A stretch of 64,000 bases of DNA from Lactuca virosa (Eukaryota; Streptophyta; Magnoliopsida; Asterales; Asteraceae), in contig CAKMRJ010004445.1 in assembly GCA_928212115.1 (NCBI GenBank), positions 3,209,027 to 3,273,026 of the forward strand. Reading direction: 5' to 3'. Position numbers and translations under genes: made by a program. Of this stretch, positions 58,029 through 64,000 are shown piece by piece. Position 1 is the first letter of the stretch, and each line of letters starts with the position of its first letter. The notes beneath the pieces were generated by a model, which was not told the origin of the DNA, ran no database searches, and saw only the letters and a list, made by a program, of their open reading frames with translations.

Positions 58029-58064
58029 ATCGATGGAGCGTGTGTGGTTAACCGGCACATCGAT
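58029..58064 (+). other. Copia leader hairpin 2 (Copia-2)
   Basis: ATCGATG and CATCGAT, a perfect 7-bp stem, enclose the same core. GGTTAACC at 58046-58053. Confidence 0.75.
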
Positions 58065-58441
58065 TGGGGGGGGTAATACATTAAGGGTACCAAGTAATTT
58101 GCATGGTTACTTCACACCTTGTTTTGTGATCCTCGGCATCCCAGTCACAAAACTTGAAGGGCACACTCGAGATTGAAACATGCCATTGAAGAAAGTTCAA
58201 TGAATCTCAAAGAATCTAGGAGTTTCTAAACCAATTAAAACCTAATTAAATATTTCGTTTTTCATGGTGGAAATTGGTGAATCGTCATTCACCTACCTTC
58301 AAATATCTTATAGCTTAGATTACGACATCCCTCTTCTAAGTTATAAAATATTGTGTTGGGTCCTAGCCTTAATATTACATTTGGGTGTTTTGTTAAGGAC
58401 TATCTCTATATCTAATCTAATCTATTCCCTCTTCTTTTCAG

Positions 58442-59392
58442 ATGTCTTCCAATAACAATGCTTCTGGCTCAACCCTACTAGCTCCTTCTCTCTCATGAAT
58501 CTTTGTGGGAGAGTCATCTTTGATGGGTCCAACTTTACAGATTGGATCAGAAACATCAGGATGGTCACTCGGTATGAGAACAAAGAATATGTTCTCGACA
58601 AGGAGCTGAAGGTACCCGAGCCAACTGCTACTCCTGAAGAGCTTGCTGAATATGAGGTACATGAAAGAGATGCTACAAAAGTGGCATGCATCATGATGGC
58701 CACCATGACAGCCGAGCTCCAAAAGTCCTATGAGGACTATTATCCTTTTGAGATGCACCAGGACTTGATGGACCGCTACCATCAAAGTGCTCGTCAAGAG
58801 CGATATGAAATAATCTCCTCCATGATAACAACCCGAATGAAGGATGGTGAACCCATCACGGGCCACATGCAGAAAATGCAAAGGTATGTGGACCGTTTAC
58901 TGAAGCTGAATGTGAACTTCCCTGAGGAGTTAGCAATAGACATCATTTTGCACTCCTTGCCATCGTGTTATGATCAATTCCGCATGACATATCACATGAA
59001 CAAGGAAGAAGTCACCCTCAACAAACTTCAAGGAATCTTGAAGACCGCCGAAAGTGGTCTAAAGGGTAAGTCGGTTGTTATCACTCCTACTCCTACTCCA
59101 ACTGCGGCCAATGTCTTGGCAATCGGGCATGGCAAAGGGAAGAAGAGAAAGAACCCTTCTAAGGGTACCAAGGGTAAGACCCTTGAAGGCTCCTCTTCAA
59201 GCAAAACCAAGAAAGGTTTTGTCACTCCTTCTGCTAACCCTAATGAGGCTGAATGCTTCTATTGCCATGAAAAGTCGCACTGGAAGCGAAACTGCCCAAA
59301 GTACCAGCAAGATTTGAAGGATGGGAAAGTAAAACCCAACCATGCAGGTATATACACTATATTGTCTAATAACTCACCTCATTCTAAGTCTT
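58442..59392 (+). pseudogene. Copia-2 gag
   Basis: ATG 58442 gives MSSNNNASGS but stops after 18 codons. The main frame starts at 58495 with MNLCGRVIFDGSNFTDWIR. It includes the UBN2-like helical part and the zinc knuckle CFYCHEKSHWKRNC (59258-59299). Unlike Copia-1 it reads straight into the protease WVLDTGC, showing gag and pol share a frame in this family. Confidence 0.9.
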
Positions 59393-62300
59393 GGGTCCTT
59401 GATACAGGTTGTGGTATTCACATTGTTGTGATTTGCAGGGACTAAAAAGAAGTGAGAATGTGGAGCAGGGAAAGATAAACTTGATCATGGGAAACAGGAA
59501 AGCTTCACCTGTCACCAAGATAGGAGTTTATTCCTTAGTGCTAAATAGTGGGTTTACATTAGATTTGAATAAATGTTATTATTCGCCAGAAATGGCAAGA
59601 AATGTTATTTCCTTTCATGCATTGTATAAACAAGGTTTTACCTTTATTTTGATAATAATAATGGTAGTATTGATGCTTTCTTTAATAATGTTCTTTATTT
59701 TAAAGCATTACCTTGTGATGGCGTGTATGAAACTGTATCTGTTGTAGATAATCTAGGAAATAATGTATTGTGTATTAACTCTTCCACTAGCTTAGATAAA
59801 GCATCCTTATGGCATTGTCGTCTTGGACATGTAAGCAAGAAACGCATAGGCCAACTCCAAAAGGATGGAGTCTTGGAGTCATTTGACCTAAAGTCAGATG
59901 ATAGTTGTGAATCTTGTTTGCTTGGTAAAATGACAAAGTCACCTTTTACTGGCACTTGTGCTAGGGGTGAAGGTTTGTTGGACCTCATACACACGGATGT
60001 GTGTGGACCCTTCAGAACCGCCACAGAGATGCTAATCGGTTCTATGTGACTTTTACTGATGATTTTAGTAGATATGGATATGTCTACCTAATCAAGCATA
60101 AGTCAGAAACCTTTGAGAAATTCAAAGAGTTTAAGCAAGAAGTGGAGAATCAGTTGGGCAGGAACATTAAGATGCTTCGATCCGATCGTGGTGGTGAGTA
60201 TCTTAGTACTGAGTTCCTTGACTATCTTAAGGAATGTGGGATTGTCTCACAATTGACACCTCCTAGGACACCACAGTTGAATGGTGTAGCTGAGAGGCGC
60301 AATCGGACCTTGTTGGACATGGTTCGTTCCATGATGAGTCGAGCTTCGCTACCAATCTCATTTTGGGGTATGCCTTAGAGACTGCCGCCCATATCCTTAA
60401 TCTAGTCCCTACAAAGAAGGTTGCCAAAACACCTCACGAGGTTGCCAAAACACCTCACGAGGTATGGACTGGAAAAGTTCCCAATCTAGACCACATCAAG
60501 ATTTGGGGTTGCGAGGCTTTCGTGAGACGCGAGACTCACGATAAGCTCGAACCCCGAAGCGAAAGGTGTATTTTCATCGGCTACCCACAGAAATCCTTTG
60601 GTTACATCTTCTACAGACCCAGTGATAATGTGGTCTTTGTAGCAAGAAGAGGATTCTTTCGAGAGAGAGAATTCATGAGCCAAGGAGACAGTGGGAGGCA
60701 AATTGACCTTGAGGAAATTCAAGAGTCAAGTGGTGAAGGAACCTCAAACCCTAGCCCTCAACCTGAGGAGGAAACTCCTGTTGAGCCGACTGAAGAATCT
60801 ATACCTCTGAGGCGTTCCACCAGAGTTAGGAATGCACCTGAGCATTATTATGGTTTTCATATTACTGCAGAAGGTGAGACACTTATCAGTGATAACACAC
60901 TGGTAAATCTGGATGAGCCTAACAGCTACACGGAAGCCATGGCAGGCCCTGAGGCTGCTAAATGGAAAGAGGCTATGGATAGCGAGATACAGTCCATGTA
61001 TGACAATCAAGTTTGGAACTTGGTTGACAATGTACCTGATCGTAAGATAGTTGGTGCAAATGGATCTTCAAGAAGAAGACCGACATGGATGGTAATGTAC
61101 ACACTTATAAGGCACGACTGGTTGCAAAGGGTTATTCTCAAACTCCGGGAGTTGATTATGATGAGACCTTTTCACCAGTGGCCAAGATTAAGTCTATTAG
61201 GGTTCTGTTAGCCATTGCTGCATTTCATGATTATGAAATATGGCAAATGGATGTCAAAACCGCTTTCCTTAATGGAAAGTTGGCTGAAGATGTTTACATG
61301 GTTCAGCCAGAGGGTTTTGTCAGTACAGAGTACCCCAGTAGAGTGTGTAGAGAAATCCATTTATGGATTAAAACAGGCACCTCGCAGATGGAATCTTTGC
61401 TTTGATGAGAAAGTCAAAGATTTGGCTTTTCAAGGAGTGAAGATGAATCTTGTGTCTATATCAAGGCTAGTGGGAGTATAGTCAGCTTTTTGGTACTGTA
61501 TGTGGATGACATACTACTCATAGGAAATGACATCCCAACCCTGCAAGAAGTAAAGTCCTGGCTTGGGAAGTGTTTCGATATGAAGGACCTTGGAGAAGCT
61601 GCCTATATCCTAGGGATAAGGATTTTAAGAAACAGGAGTAAAAGACTAATTGGACTTAGTCAAAACACCTATGTGGACAAAGTGTTGAAAAGGTTCAACA
61701 TGCATAACTCCAAGAAAGGAGAGTTACCCATCCAGAGTAACGCCAGATTGAGTAAGACAAAAAGCCCTAGTACTGAGGCTGAGATAGCAGAAATGAGTCG
61801 AATATCTTATGCTTCAGTTGTAGGATCGATCATGTATGCTATGACGTGTACTCGACCTGATGTAGCCTTTGCTTTGAGCATGGTTAGCAGGTATCAGGGG
61901 AACCCCGTCAAGGCACACTGGACTGCGGTAAAGAATATCCTCAAGTACCTACGAAGGACTAAGGACTGGGTCCTTACCCTCGGTGGCAGTGAGGACTTGA
62001 GAGTTGTAGGGTACAATGATGCTAGCTTTCAGACTGACAGGGATAATTTCCGCTCTCAGTCGGGCTGGGTCTTTACTCTAAACGGAGAGGCAATTACTTG
62101 GAAAAGTTCCAAGCAGGAGACAGTGGCTGATTCCACTTGTGAATCAGAGTATATAGCAGCAAGCGAGGCAGCAAAGGAGGCTATATGGCTAAAGAACTTC
62201 ATCAGAGACCTTGGAATTGTACCAGCTATAAAGGAGCGAATGGAGATTTTCTGTGACAGCAATAGTGCGGTTGCCTTAGCCAAGGAACCAAGAGATCATG

Positions 62301-62491
62301 GGAGATCCAGACACATTGACAGAAAATATCACTTCATCAGACATCGAATAGAAGAAGGAATCCTCGTGGCAAAGAGGGTATCATCGGATGAGAACCCAGC
62401 AGATCCCCTCACGAAGGGACTGACTTGGGCTAAGCATCTCCAGCATGCTCGGAGCATAGGGCTGAAGGATGATATTAGTTTTAGTAGTTAG
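59393..62491 (+). pseudogene. Copia-2 pol with many frameshifts
   Basis: Protease WVLDTGCGIH, then a frame change near 59425. A second change near 59640, then LWHCRLGH (59810). Integrase core 60001-60378 (RSDRGGEY, ERRNRTLLD), a change near 60365, then the integrase tail (60363-60990). RT is split near 61055, 61370 and 61480; YVDD lies near 61500. RNase H (SEYIAASEAAKEA, DHGRSRHIDRKYHF) ends at 62491. A small in-frame duplication doubles VAKTPHE near 60420-60462. Not able to make Pol. Confidence 0.92.
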
Positions 62492-63325
62492 ATAATTTGA
62501 ATTTGTAAAATGTAATTGACATTTGATGATAAATAAAAGCTGTTATTTATGAGTAAGTGTTGCTATCTCTTGTCAATCGTTTACTATTATTTCTTTTTGC
62601 ATGTTTTGACTTCCAGAATAATTATGTTATGGTTTATATCATATTATTCAAACTCTCCACAGTCGGCCATATGTTGGAAGTAGATATGAATCAAGACTGT
62701 CATGGGTTGGCTTGTAGAGGTCTAAGATGTTAGACAAAGCGGGGCTACAACACTCATGAGTGCTCATAAGTTCCGAGTATTGGATTCAACCCACGCTCAC
62801 TTGTATCACTTCATGGAATTTATCTCGAGTGATCGTGAGATGGTAATATCATATAAGTCTTCAAACCTAGAGATATGATTTGTTGCCTATGAGTTGGTTA
62901 TGCATTGATTGCACGAAAACGCATTGGTAACTCGATGTTATAAACCGTGTTTTTGTGTATAATTCAACAAGTAGTAGAGCAACATATGAGTCGAAGTTTA
63001 TCTGTTCCTTCTAGGATAGAAGCGATATCTGGGCCCCTCGATGATTTTGTTTTGACCGATGTACCGGGCCCGGTCAGAAACTAAATTGATGTGTTCAGTT
63101 AAGTTCTATGTCAAACAAATCAGAAATCGGGAAAACAAATGCTGGACAATAAGCAAGACCATGTTCCATGTATTTGTCCGGCTGATATCTAGAAACAGAG
63201 GATTATATGATCACTTATCTAAAATGGCGCTTCATAGTCCAACAGAGTTTAAAGAGCTACGATTGCTGATCGGTTCCTGAGTCATACTTGCAACTATAGT
63301 TATTAGACTTATCCAAGTGGGAGAC
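62492..63325 (+). other. Copia-2 3' untranslated region and polypurine tract
   Basis: Non-coding but conserved with Copia-1. Contains ACCGGGCCCGGT at 63063-63074. It ends with CCAAGTGGGAGAC (63313-63325) directly before the 3' LTR. Confidence 0.75.
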
Positions 63326-64000
63326 TGTTGGAATTAGTGTCTAAGTCCATAACTATATTTGGTATGTACTTGACCCGACCGGCATGGTCCATTTAGGTTG
63401 CACTTCACCCGACACAATTTATGTTAATTTTTGAGAATAGTATAAGTTATGATTTATTACTATATTATAGTTCTTCCTATTTAATATAAAATCATATTAT
63501 TTAATTAGTATTGATCTATAAAATCTAGAATTAATTTAGAGATCAAAAGTATGGGACTAATTAAATATGGGCTCTTTTATTTTATATAGTATGGGCCTAA
63601 TGCTTATTTGGAATGGGTAGGCTTGCATGGAAAGTCCCGGATACTCCATGGAGCTTTAACCATGGATCTCATGGAAATGAAAAGACATGGGTATTTAGGG
63701 TTTACTGGATTGTAACCCTAATCCACCCACCACTATATAAAGGAGGCTTTGGTTCTTGAAATTTCACTAGTTGATGTTGGTAAACTAAGAGGGCTAGGCT
63801 CTAAAACTCCAAGCAATCAACTACAACTACAAGGTAAGTAATTCTACTAGCTTTATTTGATTCAAGTTCCCCATGCCATGCTAGATAGGATAAAGAACCT
63901 TGGAAAAATAATTATTGCATGTATCATAGTCAAACATAGATCCAAGGTTTCTAGGGTTGCATGTACACCATAGGAGTGTTAGAATGCTCAAAACCCATCA
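63326..64000 (+). repeat. Copia-2 3' LTR (675 bp)
   Basis: TGTTGGAATTAG start and CCCATCA end at the last base of the window. It lacks about 90 bp present in the 5' LTR between AGAGGG and GCTAGGCTCT, and has scattered substitutions. Confidence 0.9.

Larger units (their letters stand above)
57146..58441 (+). other. Copia-2 5' leader
   Basis: About 1.3 kb without a supported gene. Blocks are shared in order with the Copia-1 leader, including the paired hairpins and the CCACCG/CGGTGG fold near 57756-57782. Confidence 0.6.
56367..64000 (+). mobile_element. Copia-2: Ty1/copia LTR retrotransposon, plus strand, same family as Copia-1
   Basis: LTRs 56367-57131 and 63326-64000, PBS 57133, leader with paired hairpins, gag, pol and polypurine tract. 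The right LTR reaches its CATCA end exactly at the window edge, so the right target duplication cannot be seen. More frameshifts than Copia-1 and more diverged LTRs indicate an older insertion. Confidence 0.92.

Noticed and set aside
1..64000. tRNA, rRNA or snoRNA genes
   Set aside because: Only primer binding sites complementary to initiator Met-tRNA were seen; no full cloverleaf or rRNA segment was recognised by eye. A tRNAscan-SE and Infernal run would settle this.

Overview
The window is plant nuclear DNA. It has spliced genes with GT-AG introns, nested LTR retrotransposons, MITEs and AT-rich spacers. The palindromic 11-mer ACTCGNCGAGT recurs in several unrelated LTR families. From memory I associate this motif with lettuce (Lactuca) and close Asteraceae; no search was run, so the organism is an inference.

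Layout. (1) 1-23.5 kb is an old minus-strand Ty3/gypsy element of chromovirus (Tekay/Del) type, here called F. A minus-strand Ty1/copia element (Copia-1, 2121-10080, TSD CAAGG) sits in its gag. A young gypsy-like element without gag or pol (G, 12875-22706, TSD AACAC) sits in its 5' LTR. G carries, antisense to itself, a three-exon RWP-RK (RKD-type) transcription factor gene with its introns and TATA box, plus a 932-bp hAT-like element. (2) 23.5-32.9 kb is the only ordinary gene island. It holds a five-exon short-chain dehydrogenase/reductase gene (SDR42E-like, 478 aa, + strand) and a seven-exon single-RRM RNA-binding protein gene (253 aa, - strand) with two MITEs in an intron. (3) 32.9-64 kb is a nest of insertions open to the right: copia fragment H, split by LTR E, split by Tekay-like element B, whose 3' LTR is split by element D. 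D is a gag-only family present as two internal regions around one shared LTR. D is split by gag-only element C, whose 3' LTR is split by Copia-2, which ends at the window edge.

Points of interest. At least three of the LTR families (C, D, G) show no pol and would need enzymes supplied in trans. Elements B, D and G share a 150-190 nt hairpin with a near-constant loop (GTTCCTTGTTTGGTTGTGG) and arms that change together, seen nine times. B, C, D and G also share a small hairpin just upstream of the polypurine tract, with a constant loop and compensated arms. Both copia copies carry two tandem leader hairpins exposing the palindrome GGTTAACC, again with compensated arms. These look like selected RNA signals (packaging, dimerisation or priming) and are the best candidates here for something undescribed. 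The retrotransposon coding regions are mostly broken by frameshifts and stops; the longest intact frame is the element D gag.
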